The notes beneath the pieces were generated by a model. The model had not been told where the DNA came from. It did no database searches and saw nothing but the letters and a program-made list of their open reading frames with translations. DNA of 45,215 nucleotides from an uncultured Myxococcales bacterium (lineage in GTDB: Bacteria > Myxococcota_A > Polyangia > Fen-1088), in contig CALAOV010000182.1 of assembly GCA_937889515.1 (NCBI GenBank), positions 1 to 45,215 on the forward strand, in the 5' to 3' direction. The position numbers and the translations under genes are program-made. Shown in pieces: positions 34,299 through 42,999 of this stretch (the first letter of the stretch is position 1; each line of letters opens with the position of its first letter).

Positions 34299-36995
34299 GT
34301 GGCGGAACCTCTCCATTCCGATCGTCGTCGAGTGATCGCCGCGCTGGCGGTTGCGCTGGCCGCGGCCGGTGACGGGCGGGGGGCGACCGCCGCGGCCCCG
34401 TCGGGGGTCGCCGCCCCGATCGTGGCGGGTCTCCAGACGGTCGCGTTCGGCCCCTGGTCGTTGCGGGCGCCCAAGGGTCCGGCGGGCTTCGGCGATTGGA
34501 TGCCGGCCGTGGTGCCGGGGTGCGTCCACACCGACCTGTTGCGGGACGGCAAGATCCCCGATCCGTTTTACGGCACCAACGAAAAGGCGCTGCAATGGAT
34601 CGAGAAGACCGACTGGGAGTACCGGTCGACCTTCGTTGCCGACGCCGCGCTTCCGCGGCGCGAGCGGGTCGAGATCGTCTTGCCGGGCCTCGACACCTAC
34701 GCCGAGGTGTCGATCAACGGCGCGCGGGTGCTCTCGGCGGACAACATGTTCCGGTCCTGGCGGGCCGACCTCAAGCCGCACCTCGCTGCAGGGACGAACA
34801 CGGTGGTGGTCCACTTCCGGTCGCCCATCGCCGTCGTTAGGCCGATCTACGATCGGCTCGGGTATACCTTGCCGGCCGTGAACGACCAAGCGCCCGAGAT
34901 GGTCAGCATGTTCACGCGCAAGGCGCCTTACCACTACGGCTGGGATTGGGGTCCGCGCTTCGTGACCAGCGGGATCTGGCGGCCGGCGACCATCGAAGCC
35001 TGGGACGCGGCGCGCCTCGACGACGTGCAGGTCCACCAGCTGTCGCTCGACGACGCGCACGCGCGGCTCGAGGTGGCGGCGGTGGTGGTCGCGGCGCACG
35101 CCGGTCGGGCCCGGATCGGCGTCGCGCTCGTGGGCGGCGTGAGCCTGGGGATGGTCGACGCGGACCTGGCCAAGGGGCGCAACGAGATCAAGCTGGGCGT
35201 GGTCATCGACAAGCCAGAGCGCTGGTGGCCGAACGGCCTCGGTCCCCAGCGCCTCTATGCGCTCGAGACGTCCTTGTTTTCGGGATCCCCTGTGGGCCCG
35301 TTGACTCCGCCGCGAAGGGGGACCACACGAGACGTCGCACCGCCGACCCTGCTCGGGCGACGGGTCACCCGCATCGGGCTGCGGACGCTGGAGGTGGTGA
35401 GCCAGCACGATGCGGGCGGCAAGAGCCTGTTCATCAAGGTGAACGGGGCGCCGGTGTTCATGAAGGGGGCCAACTGGATCCCGTCGGACAGCTTCCTCGA
35501 CCGCGAGACCCCCGAGCGGCTCCAGACGCTGCTGCAGGCGGCGGCGACGGCGAACATGAACATGGTCCGCGTCTGGGGCGGCGGCGTCTACGAGAGCGAC
35601 CGTTTTTACGAGCTGTGCGACGAGCTGGGCCTGCTGGTCTGGCAAGACTTCATGTTCGCGTGCTCGATGTACCCGGGCGACGCTGCCTTCATCGAGAATG
35701 TCCGACAGGAGGCGATCGAGAACGTCCGGCGCCTGCGCAACCACCCGTCGCTGGCGCTATGGGCCGGCAACAACGAGGTCGAGGCGGCCTGGCAGCAGTG
35801 GGGCTGGCCCTGGAAGTTTCACCTCGGCAAGGCGGCGCAGCAGACGATCTGGAACGACTACAAGCACCTCTTTCACGAGGTGCTTCCGCGCGTCGTCGCG
35901 GCCGAGGATCCGGGGCGCTTCTACACGCGGTCGACACCCAGCGCGAACGAGGACGGCGTCCCACCCAACAAGCTCGGGTGGGGCGACATGCACTACTGGG
36001 GCGTCTGGCACGCGGCGGCGCCCTACGAGGACTACGCCGCCAACGTCTCGCGCTTCATGAGCGAGTACGGATTCCAGTCGTTCCCGACGGTCGACAGCGT
36101 CGCGCGCTACGCGCCGCCGTCCGACTGGAACATCGATTCGCCGGTGATGCTCAGCCACCAGCGCCACCCGCGCGGCAACGCGCTGGTACGGACCTACATG
36201 GATCGCGATTTTCGCGTCCCCAAGGACTTCGGCACCTTCCTGTATCTGTCGCAGGTGTCGCAGGCCACTGTCATTCAGTTCGGCGCCGAGGCGCACCGGC
36301 GGCGCATGCCCTACAACATGGGCAGCCTCTACTGGCAGCTCGACGATTGCTGGCCGGTCGCGTCCTGGTCCAGCATCGACTACTTCGGGCGCTGGAAGGC
36401 GCTGCAGTACGCCGCGCGCCGTTTCTTCGCCCCGGTCCTGGTGAGCCCCGTCGATGACAGTGGGACCATGCGCGTCTTCCTGGTGTCGGATCGTCGAGAC
36501 GACCTGAACGCGCGCCTGACCGTGCGGCTGGTCGACTTCGAGGGTCGCGAGCGCTGGCACTCGGAGCGCGATCTGACCGTCAAGGCCCTCACCAGCGAGC
36601 CGCAGTTCTCCGCCCGGAAGCGCGATCTGCTCAAGGGGCTCGACCCGAGCGGCGTCGTTCTCAGCGCCGAGCTGCGGGTGGGGACCAATCTGGTCGGACG
36701 TAGCCTGTTCTACTTCATGAAGACCCGCGACCTGGCGCTCCCGGCGCCGGAGGTTACCTTCGCCGTCGAGCCGCACGGCGCCAGCGCGACCGTGCGGGTC
36801 ACGGCCCGCCGTTTGGCGCGGGCGGTCTGGTTGTCGACCCCCGGCGGCGAGGGGAGCTTCTCCGACAACTTCTTCGATCTCCTGCCGGGCGAGACGGCGG
36901 CGGTCGAGTGGACGCCGGGTCCGGGCGCGCCGGCGGCTATGGCGTCCCACCTGTCTTCGTTGCTGCACGCGACGACCGTGCGCGATACATATTGA
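34299..36995 (+). CDS. GH2 beta-mannosidase (first of two paralogues)
   Basis: 898 residues with a GTG start. The N-terminus SDRRRVIAALAVALAAAG has twin Arg followed by a hydrophobic stretch, so a Tat or Sec signal is likely. The GH2 order is an N-terminal sugar-binding domain (VPGCVHTDLLRDGKI, WDWGPRFVTSGIWRP), an Ig-like domain, and the TIM barrel beginning FIKVNGAPVFMKGANWIP. Acid/base Glu493 is in WAGNNEVEAAW and nucleophile Glu589 in SEYGFQSFP, as in beta-mannosidases. It releases terminal beta-mannose from manno-oligosaccharides or mannan, probably in the periplasm. A 25-residue insert (PPRRGTTRDVAPP) before the TIM barrel is absent from the second paralogue. It stops three bases before the CHAD gene. 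Confidence 0.93.
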   Translation: MAEPLHSDRRRVIAALAVALAAAGDGRGATAAAPSGVAAPIVAGLQTVAFGPWSLRAPKGPAGFGDWMPAVVPGCVHTDLLRDGKIPDPFYGTNEKALQWIEKTDWEYRSTFVADAALPRRERVEIVLPGLDTYAEVSINGARVLSADNMFRSWRADLKPHLAAGTNTVVVHFRSPIAVVRPIYDRLGYTLPAVNDQAPEMVSMFTRKAPYHYGWDWGPRFVTSGIWRPATIEAWDAARLDDVQVHQLSLDDAHARLEVAAVVVAAHAGRARIGVALVGGVSLGMVDADLAKGRNEIKLGVVIDKPERWWPNGLGPQRLYALETSLFSGSPVGPLTPPRRGTTRDVAPPTLLGRRVTRIGLRTLEVVSQHDAGGKSLFIKVNGAPVFMKGANWIPSDSFLDRETPERLQTLLQAAATANMNMVRVWGGGVYESDRFYELCDELGLLVWQDFMFACSMYPGDAAFIENVRQEAIENVRRLRNHPSLALWAGNNEVEAAWQQWGWPWKFHLGKAAQQTIWNDYKHLFHEVLPRVVAAEDPGRFYTRSTPSANEDGVPPNKLGWGDMHYWGVWHAAAPYEDYAANVSRFMSEYGFQSFPTVDSVARYAPPSDWNIDSPVMLSHQRHPRGNALVRTYMDRDFRVPKDFGTFLYLSQVSQATVIQFGAEAHRRRMPYNMGSLYWQLDDCWPVASWSSIDYFGRWKALQYAARRFFAPVLVSPVDDSGTMRVFLVSDRRDDLNARLTVRLVDFEGRERWHSERDLTVKALTSEPQFSARKRDLLKGLDPSGVVLSAELRVGTNLVGRSLFYFMKTRDLALPAPEVTFAVEPHGASATVRVTARRLARAVWLSTPGGEGSFSDNFFDLLPGETAAVEWTPGPGAPAAMASHLSSLLHATTVRDTY

Positions 36996-36998
36996 GGG

Positions 36999-37925
36999 AT
37001 GGCCTACCGGATCAAACGGAAGGAGGGGGTGGCGGAGGCGGTCCGCCGGATCGTGCGTGAGCAGCTCCGCGGCGCGATCGCCGTGGCGCTCGATCGGACG
37101 ATGGCCCAGGACGAGCGGGTACACGAGGTGCGGACCCGGCTCAAGCGCTCGCGGGCGGCCCTGGCCCTCATCCGCCGGGAGGTCGGGGAAGAGGCGGAGC
37201 GCGACGATCGGCGGCTGCGCGACGTGGGCCGGCTGCTCTCGCGGCCGCGCGACGTTGCGGTTCAGGCGCAGACTTTCCGGGCGCTGGGGGCGCGCGTGCA
37301 GTCGGGCCTGCCGCCGCGCCTGGTCGCTCGCCTCGGCACGACCGAGCAGCAGATCCGGGGCGAGCTTCATCCCGAGGAGGTCGAGCGCGATCTGCGGCAG
37401 ACGGCCCGCGCGCTCTCCCGCCTCCGGCGCGAGCTCGGGACCTGGGGCGTGACCGGCAGCCGGCGCGCCATCGGCACCGGCGTCACCCGGACCTACCGCC
37501 GCGGCCTCGAGAAGCTGGCCGCCGCGCGCGCCCGCCCCACACCGGAGCGGTTCCACGATTGGCGCAAGCAGGTCAAGGCGCTCTCCTACGAGCTGCGGAT
37601 CATCTGCAGCGCAGTCCCCGAGCTGACCACCACCCTGATTCCCAAGGTCGAAAAGCTGGGAGAAATTCTGGGGGAAGTCCACGATCTCGACGGTCTCAAG
37701 GCCACCGCGGAGCGCCACCCGGACTGGTTCGGGCGCGCGGCCGACGGCCAGTCGGTCCTGAGCGCGGTGGACGAGCGCCGCGCGGCGCTGGAGAGCGAGG
37801 CGTTGACGCTGGCGGGGAGCGTGTTCGCGGGGCGCGCGCGCGACGTGCGGGCGTTGGTCGAGACCGGCTGGGAGATCTGGCGCAAGGGGCCGGGGGCGAC
37901 GGCCGCGCAGGCGCAGGCGGAATAG
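36999..37925 (+). CDS. CHAD domain protein
   Basis: 308 residues, mostly alpha-helical and Arg-rich, with no signal peptide. The CHAD signatures are VHEVRTRLKRSRAALAL near residue 42 and PERFHDWRKQVKALSYELR near 180, two His-rich helices that form the basic pocket. CHAD domains bind polyphosphate and are often associated with polyphosphate granules or CYTH enzymes; no CYTH domain is present here. It begins three bases after the beta-mannosidase stop and ends nine bases before the cytochrome gene, so it is in an operon with unrelated genes. Its place in polysaccharide metabolism is unexplained. Confidence 0.88.
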   Translation: MAYRIKRKEGVAEAVRRIVREQLRGAIAVALDRTMAQDERVHEVRTRLKRSRAALALIRREVGEEAERDDRRLRDVGRLLSRPRDVAVQAQTFRALGARVQSGLPPRLVARLGTTEQQIRGELHPEEVERDLRQTARALSRLRRELGTWGVTGSRRAIGTGVTRTYRRGLEKLAAARARPTPERFHDWRKQVKALSYELRIICSAVPELTTTLIPKVEKLGEILGEVHDLDGLKATAERHPDWFGRAADGQSVLSAVDERRAALESEALTLAGSVFAGRARDVRALVETGWEIWRKGPGATAAQAQAE

Positions 37926-37934
37926 CTCGCCGCC

Positions 37935-39956
37935 ATGTCGCGGCGCCGAAAATCCGCGGTCGTCGTGGTGGCCGCGCTGGCGGCGATCGCGCTGCCGCCG
38001 GTCTCGACGCGCGCCAGGTCACCCTCCGCCCCCGCCGCCGTCCCTTCCGCCCCGCAGGACGTCGCCCGCGACGGGCACGCGCGCCCGCGGGCGCTGGCGT
38101 TCAATTCTGACGACGGCCTGCTCTACGTCGCGCTGTCGCCCGCCGACGCAGTGGCCGTCGTCGCGCCGTCGTCGCCGCCACGTCTGCTGGCTACCCTGTC
38201 GGTCTGTCGTTTTCCCGACACCCTGGCGCCCCTGCCCGGGGGCGGCGCGCTGGTGAGCTGCCGGTTCGAGGCGGGCCTGCGTCGCATCGCGCGCGCGGCC
38301 GGAGGCGATTTTCTGGTCGACGTCATCGCGGCCGGCTCGGGGAGCGGCGCGCGCGGGTTCGCGCTGGCGCCCGGCGGCGCGAGCGCCTATCTGGCGTCGC
38401 CGGCACTTCGCGGCGTCGAGGTCGTCTCGCTGGCCGACGGGCGGGTCGTCCAGAGCTTGCCGACCGGAATCTCTCCCCGCGCGCTACGCGTGGTGCCCGC
38501 GACTACCTTGCCGGCCCAGGCGGCGCCGCTCCTGCTGGTGAGCAACTTCATCGACCACACCGTCACGGTGCACCCCATCGCCGGCGACGGCCGCCTCGGC
38601 GCGGCGATTCAGACCATCGCCACCGATGCGCCGGTGCTCGACCTGGTCGTGGTGGGCGGACGGGCCCCGGCGCTGCTGCTGCTCACCCACGAAGATCGTC
38701 CGGTCTCCCGCGCGCACGGGCCGGTCGAGGGGCTCGACAGTGGCCTCCTGCGCCTGCCGGCGCGCCGGACGGTGGCCGGCAATGGCCCGCCCTTCGAGGA
38801 TCTGGGCTCGGGTCGGCGCGCCTTCGTCAACCTGGGCGAGCGCCGCGATCCGGTCATCGAGCTGGCGGCCGCGGCGGTGAGCGGCGAGACGCTGGCGGTG
38901 GTCGGCGCGGGGAGCGACAACCTGCTTCTGACGGCCGCAGGCGATCCGGCGCTGGCACCGGCGGCGGTGCTGGGCGTGGGGGCGAATCCATCGGCGGTCG
39001 CGGCGTTGCCCGGCGGTCGTTTCGTCACCGCGGATCGGCTGAGCGACACGCTCTCCTTCGTCGGCGGCGGCAGGGGGAAGCCGACGGCGACGTTGGTGGT
39101 GGGGACGCCAGAGCGGCCGTCGCCGGCCGAGCGTGGCGAGCTGCTCTTTTACAGCCGAGCCCTGGTGCCGAACAACGTCGCCGACGGGCCGCTGTCGCTC
39201 TACACCTGCGCCGCCTGCCACGACGACGGGCACCTCGACGGCCGCCGACATCCCGCCAAGCTGAATCGTTTCTTCTCGACCACCGCGACTTGCCGCGGCC
39301 TCGCGACGACGGCGCCGTACTTGCGGCTCGGCAACCAGGCGACCATCGACGTCTTCGCCGACAACATCGTGGCGACGCACGCCCAGGGCGCGGAGCGGGA
39401 TCCGGCGCATTTCGACCAGTATCCGGTCGTCCTGCGGTTGCGGGCGCGGAGCGGTTGGGAGACCGCGACGCTGTCGCCCGTCGAGGTGCGCGCGGCGCTG
39501 GCGCGCTATCTGGAGCGGATCCCGATCGAGCCGTCGCCGTTCGCGACGCCCGGCGCCCAGGCTCTCGACGCCGAGGCGCGACGGGGGCTCTCGCTGTTTC
39601 GCGACCGGTGCGCCGGCTGCCACCAGCTGGTGGACGACACCGCGCTCGGCCACCACATCCCGGAGGCGTCGCTCGAAGCGCGGCTGCTGGCCGGCCAAGT
39701 CGCGCTGGCCAGCCCCCGGCTCTACGCGGTCGGGACGCCGGTATTGGGCGAGGGGGGTAACAACCCGCCGTCGCTGCGCGGCGTCTGGGACGCGGCCCCC
39801 TACTTCAGCGACGGCAGCGCGCGGACCATCGAGGAGCTGCTCCGGCGGACCAATCCGGGCGCGCCGGCGGTCCACGCCAAAGAAAACGCCGCCGGCCCCT
39901 CGGCGTTCACGGCCGAGGGGCGAGCGGCGCTGCTCGCATTTCTACGCGTGCTTTAG
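37935..39956 (+). CDS. Exported beta-propeller / di-haem c-type cytochrome
   Basis: 673 residues. A signal peptide (RKSAVVVVAALAAIALPPV) precedes a YVTN-like propeller from about 45 to 390 (GLLYVALSPADAVAVV, FNSDDG, LRVVPATT). Two haem-binding CxxCH motifs follow, CAACH (425-429) and CAGCH (559-563), and between them the sequence resembles di-haem peroxidase/MauG-like modules (RGLATTAPYLRLGNQATIDVF). The domain closes with GGNNPPSLRGVWDAAPYFSDG, also typical of that family. It is periplasmic; a role in peroxide reduction or in oxidising a cofactor or sugar is inference. It is third in an apparent operon with the GH2 and CHAD genes. Confidence 0.85.
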   Translation: MSRRRKSAVVVVAALAAIALPPVSTRARSPSAPAAVPSAPQDVARDGHARPRALAFNSDDGLLYVALSPADAVAVVAPSSPPRLLATLSVCRFPDTLAPLPGGGALVSCRFEAGLRRIARAAGGDFLVDVIAAGSGSGARGFALAPGGASAYLASPALRGVEVVSLADGRVVQSLPTGISPRALRVVPATTLPAQAAPLLLVSNFIDHTVTVHPIAGDGRLGAAIQTIATDAPVLDLVVVGGRAPALLLLTHEDRPVSRAHGPVEGLDSGLLRLPARRTVAGNGPPFEDLGSGRRAFVNLGERRDPVIELAAAAVSGETLAVVGAGSDNLLLTAAGDPALAPAAVLGVGANPSAVAALPGGRFVTADRLSDTLSFVGGGRGKPTATLVVGTPERPSPAERGELLFYSRALVPNNVADGPLSLYTCAACHDDGHLDGRRHPAKLNRFFSTTATCRGLATTAPYLRLGNQATIDVFADNIVATHAQGAERDPAHFDQYPVVLRLRARSGWETATLSPVEVRAALARYLERIPIEPSPFATPGAQALDAEARRGLSLFRDRCAGCHQLVDDTALGHHIPEASLEARLLAGQVALASPRLYAVGTPVLGEGGNNPPSLRGVWDAAPYFSDGSARTIEELLRRTNPGAPAVHAKENAAGPSAFTAEGRAALLAFLRVL

Positions 39957-39966
39957 TCTTGTGGTG

Positions 39967-39983
39967 GGCGGCTACCAGCCGCC
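39967..39983. terminator. Possible hairpin between convergent genes
   Basis: GGCGGCT and AGCCGCC are inverted around a 3-base loop, overlapping the TAG of the small Lys/Asp-rich gene. There is no T-run on either strand, so intrinsic termination is doubtful. Confidence 0.25.
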
Positions 39984-40151
39984 GCCGGCCGGCTTCTTGT
40001 CGTCCTTCTTGTCGCCTTTGTCGGCCTTGTCGCCCTTGGCCTTCTTGGCAGGCTTGTCGGCCTTGCCGCTGTCGTCCGCCTTGTCGGCGGCCTTGACGGG
40101 GACGGAGAGCAGGAACGTGCCGGCGAGAACTGCCGCGAGGATCATCTTCAT
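39972..40151 (-). CDS. Small exported Lys/Asp-rich protein (59 residues)
   Basis: 59 residues, from ATG at 40151-40149 to TAG at 39974-39972. A strong AAGGAG lies six bases before the ATG. The first 21 residues (MKMILAAVLAGTFLLSVPVK) are a signal peptide; the mature 38 residues are almost only Lys, Asp, Ala and Gly (KADKPAKKAKGDKADKGD), ending PAGGGW. It is downstream of the GH2 gene on the same strand but has its own candidate promoter. I know no function; a highly charged disordered periplasmic peptide is what is seen. It could be a charge buffer, cation binder or adhesin-like tail. Confidence 0.72.
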   Translation of the reverse strand: MKMILAAVLAGTFLLSVPVKAADKADDSGKADKPAKKAKGDKADKGDKKDDKKPAGGGW

Positions 40152-40204
40152 GGGGGACTCCTTGGCTCGGGTTGGACCGCCTTTGTAAACCGTTTCGCGC
40201 GAGG

Positions 40205-40232
40205 ATTCTATCCGGGACCCAGGGAGTGTCCG
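40205..40232 (-). promoter_or_regulatory. Candidate promoter of the 59-residue protein gene
   Basis: On the minus strand CGGACA (40232-40227) and TAGAAT (40210-40205) have a 16-base spacer. The -10 matches five of six consensus bases. Transcription would begin about 46 bases before the ATG. Confidence 0.4.
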
Positions 40233-40251
40233 GGCTCCCGCCCGCCCGCGC

Positions 40252-42999
40252 TCAGTAGCTGTCGGCGATCGTGGTGGCGTGGAGCGCGGCGCGCAGCGCG
40301 GAGGCGGTCGTCGGCGCGTGCGGCGAATGTGGCGCGTCTGGCGAATGTGGACGGAAGGTCACGGTCACGGTCTCACCCGGGAGCAGGTCGAAGAAGTTGT
40401 CCTCGAAGAATCCGTCGATGGGGCCGCTGGTCAAATAGACGTTGCGGGCGAGCTGCTTGGCGGCGACGGTGATCGCGAAGGTGCCGTCCTGGGCGGGAGC
40501 GACGGTCAGGGCGACCTCTGGCTTGGGCAGGTCGAGGTCCTTGGTCTTGTCGAACCAGAAGACGTTGCGCGAGATGGGCGCGGGCTGACCCTTTTCGCTG
40601 ATCTCCGCAACGAGGGCCACCCGGTGGGGATCGGTGGTTCCCAAGAGCTCGCGCCTGTGAAACGACACGTAGATCCGGCTGCTGTTGGCCGCGAGCACGA
40701 TGTCCTGATCGCGCCGCGCCAACTCGTGACCCAAAAAATCGATCACCCGCACCGTGAGGCGTGCGGCCGTGTCGGTGCGGCGATCGGAGATCCCCCAGAT
40801 GTTGATGGTCCCCTTGTCGTCGACGGGGCTCACCAGCACCGGCGCGAAAAACCGGCGGGCCGCATAGTGGAGCGCCTTCCAGCGCCCGTAGTAGTCGATG
40901 CCGGACCAGGACGCCACGGGCCAGCAGTCGTCGAGCTGCCAATAGAGGCTGCCCCAGTTGCGGCCCATCGCGCGGCGGTGCGCCTCGGCGGCGTACTTGA
41001 TGACGGTCGCCTGCAGCACCTGGCCGACATACAAAAAGGAAGCGAAGTCCTTGGGGCGGCGGAAGTCGCGATCCATGTACGTCTTGATGAGCGCGTTGCC
41101 GCGCGGGTGGCGCTGGTGCGAGAGCATGACCGGGCTGCCGATGTCCCAGTCGGTGTCGTGCGCCGTGTAGCGCGCCACCGACGCCAGCTCGGGGAACGAC
41201 TGGAAGCCGTACTCGCTCATGAAGCGCGAGATGTTGTCGCCGTAGGCCTCGTAGGGGTTCTCGGCGTGCCAGACGCCCCAGTAGTGCATGTCGCCCCAGC
41301 CCGTCTTGTTGGCGGGGATGCGATCCTCGTTGGCGCTGGGCGAGCTGCGCGTGTAGAAGCGCCCCAGATCTTCGGCCGCCACCACCGACGGCAGGAGCTG
41401 GTGGAACATCTGCTTGTAGTCGCGCCAGATGCGATCCTGGGCCGTCTTGGAGAGGCCGAACTTCGCCGGCCAGCCCCAGCCCTTCCAGGCCGCCTCGTTC
41501 TCGTTGTTGCCGGCCCACAGCGCCAGCGACGGGTGGTTGCGCAGCCGGCGAACGTTGTCGATGGCCTCGTGCCGCACGTTCTCGACGAAGGCCGGATCGC
41601 CTGGGTACATCGAGCAGGCGAACATGAAGTCCTGCCAGACCAAGAGGCCCAGCTCGTCGGCGAGCTCGTAGAAGCGATCGTCCTCGTAGATGCCGCCGCC
41701 CCAGACGCGGAGCATGTTCATGTGCGCGTCGGCCGCCGACTGCAGCAGGAAGCGGTAGCGGTCGTCGGTCATGCGGGTGACGAAGCTGTCGGCGGGGATC
41801 CAGTTGGCTCCCTTCATGAATACCGGCGCGCCGTTGACCTTGATGAAGAAGCTCTTGCCGGCGGCGTCGCGCTCGTGCACGACCTCCAGCGTTCGCAGGC
41901 CGGTCCGGGTGCGCCGGGTGTCTTTCGATTTGCCACCCTGGCAGAGCGTGGTCTCGAACGTGTAGAGTCGCTGCGGCCCGAGACCGTTTGGCCACCAGAG
42001 CTCGGGCCTGTCGATGTGCGCGCGCAACGCGACCTCGTTGGGGCCGACCTCCAAGTTGACGTCGGCCTGGGCGATCGGCCCGCCCCCGTCCGCGGTCACC
42101 GTGAGCCGGGCGCGTCCGGCCCGGGCCGCGACGACGCGGGCCTTGATGGTCAGCTCGGCGGCGCCCGCGTCGAGCCGGTCTTGAAAGACCTGCACATCGT
42201 CGAGGCGGGCGGCATCCCAGCTCTCGAGCGCGATGGGCCGCCAGATCCCGCTGGTGACGAAGCGCGGTCCCCAGTCCCACCCATAGTGATAGGGCGCCTT
42301 GCGGGACCACATGCTCACCATCTCCGTGGCCTGATCGTTGGCGGCCGGCAGGTGGTAGCCGAGGTGATCGTAGGCGGGCTTGACCTCCTCGATGGGCGAG
42401 CGAAAACGGATCACCAGCAGGTTGTCGCCGGCCTTGAGGTGCGGTTTGACGTCGACCCGCCAGGCTCGGAACATGTTGTTCGTGAAGAGCACCGAGACGC
42501 CGTTCACGAACAGCTCGGCGTAGGTATCGAGGCCCGAGAGGACCAGCTCCACCCGCTCGCGCGCCAGCGTGGCGGCGTCGGCGTGAAAGGTGGTGCGGTA
42601 CTCCCAGGATTCACGCTCGATCCAGTGCTGGTCTTTTTCGTTCAGGCGATAGAAAGGATCGCCGATCTTGCCGGCCGCGAAGAGATCGGTGTGAACACAC
42701 CCGGGGACCGTGGCCGGAAGCCACGGCTCCGCGGGCGCATCGGCGCGGGTGACCCGCCGGAAGGTCCAGGGCCCCGACAGCTCCAGCCGGACCCGCGCGC
42801 CGGCGTCGGCCGCGGCCAGGTTCGCCCGCGTTGGATCAGCGCCGATCATGGTCACCACCGCCACCACGAGAGGCACGACCAGATGGCTGGCCGAGCGGGC
42901 TTCGCCCGATCGGCCAGCGGGGGTTTGGGGGGACGCAGAGGCGGCGTTCTTTCGCGCAATGCGGGCACGCACGCTCGGGCCGCCGGGCGGTCCCCCCAT
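40252..42999 (-). CDS. GH2 beta-mannosidase (second paralogue)
   Basis: 915 residues. The ATG at 42999 overlaps the TAA of the GH3 gene (TAATG), and is preferred over a TTG two codons upstream because of this coupling. The leader is unusually long: a basic and Gly-rich segment then a hydrophobic stretch (VVPLVVAVVTMIGA, 41-54). The domain plan matches the paralogue at 34299-36995, with WDWGPRFVTSGIWRP, FIKVNGAPVFMKGANWIP, acid/base Glu500 in WAGNNENEAAW and nucleophile Glu596 in SEYGFQSFP. It lacks the 25-residue insert of the other copy. It probably removes beta-mannose from oligosaccharides produced with the GH3 enzyme, in the periplasm. Confidence 0.92.
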   Translation of the reverse strand: MGGPPGGPSVRARIARKNAASASPQTPAGRSGEARSASHLVVPLVVAVVTMIGADPTRANLAAADAGARVRLELSGPWTFRRVTRADAPAEPWLPATVPGCVHTDLFAAGKIGDPFYRLNEKDQHWIERESWEYRTTFHADAATLARERVELVLSGLDTYAELFVNGVSVLFTNNMFRAWRVDVKPHLKAGDNLLVIRFRSPIEEVKPAYDHLGYHLPAANDQATEMVSMWSRKAPYHYGWDWGPRFVTSGIWRPIALESWDAARLDDVQVFQDRLDAGAAELTIKARVVAARAGRARLTVTADGGGPIAQADVNLEVGPNEVALRAHIDRPELWWPNGLGPQRLYTFETTLCQGGKSKDTRRTRTGLRTLEVVHERDAAGKSFFIKVNGAPVFMKGANWIPADSFVTRMTDDRYRFLLQSAADAHMNMLRVWGGGIYEDDRFYELADELGLLVWQDFMFACSMYPGDPAFVENVRHEAIDNVRRLRNHPSLALWAGNNENEAAWKGWGWPAKFGLSKTAQDRIWRDYKQMFHQLLPSVVAAEDLGRFYTRSSPSANEDRIPANKTGWGDMHYWGVWHAENPYEAYGDNISRFMSEYGFQSFPELASVARYTAHDTDWDIGSPVMLSHQRHPRGNALIKTYMDRDFRRPKDFASFLYVGQVLQATVIKYAAEAHRRAMGRNWGSLYWQLDDCWPVASWSGIDYYGRWKALHYAARRFFAPVLVSPVDDKGTINIWGISDRRTDTAARLTVRVIDFLGHELARRDQDIVLAANSSRIYVSFHRRELLGTTDPHRVALVAEISEKGQPAPISRNVFWFDKTKDLDLPKPEVALTVAPAQDGTFAITVAAKQLARNVYLTSGPIDGFFEDNFFDLLPGETVTVTFRPHSPDAPHSPHAPTTASALRAALHATTIADSY

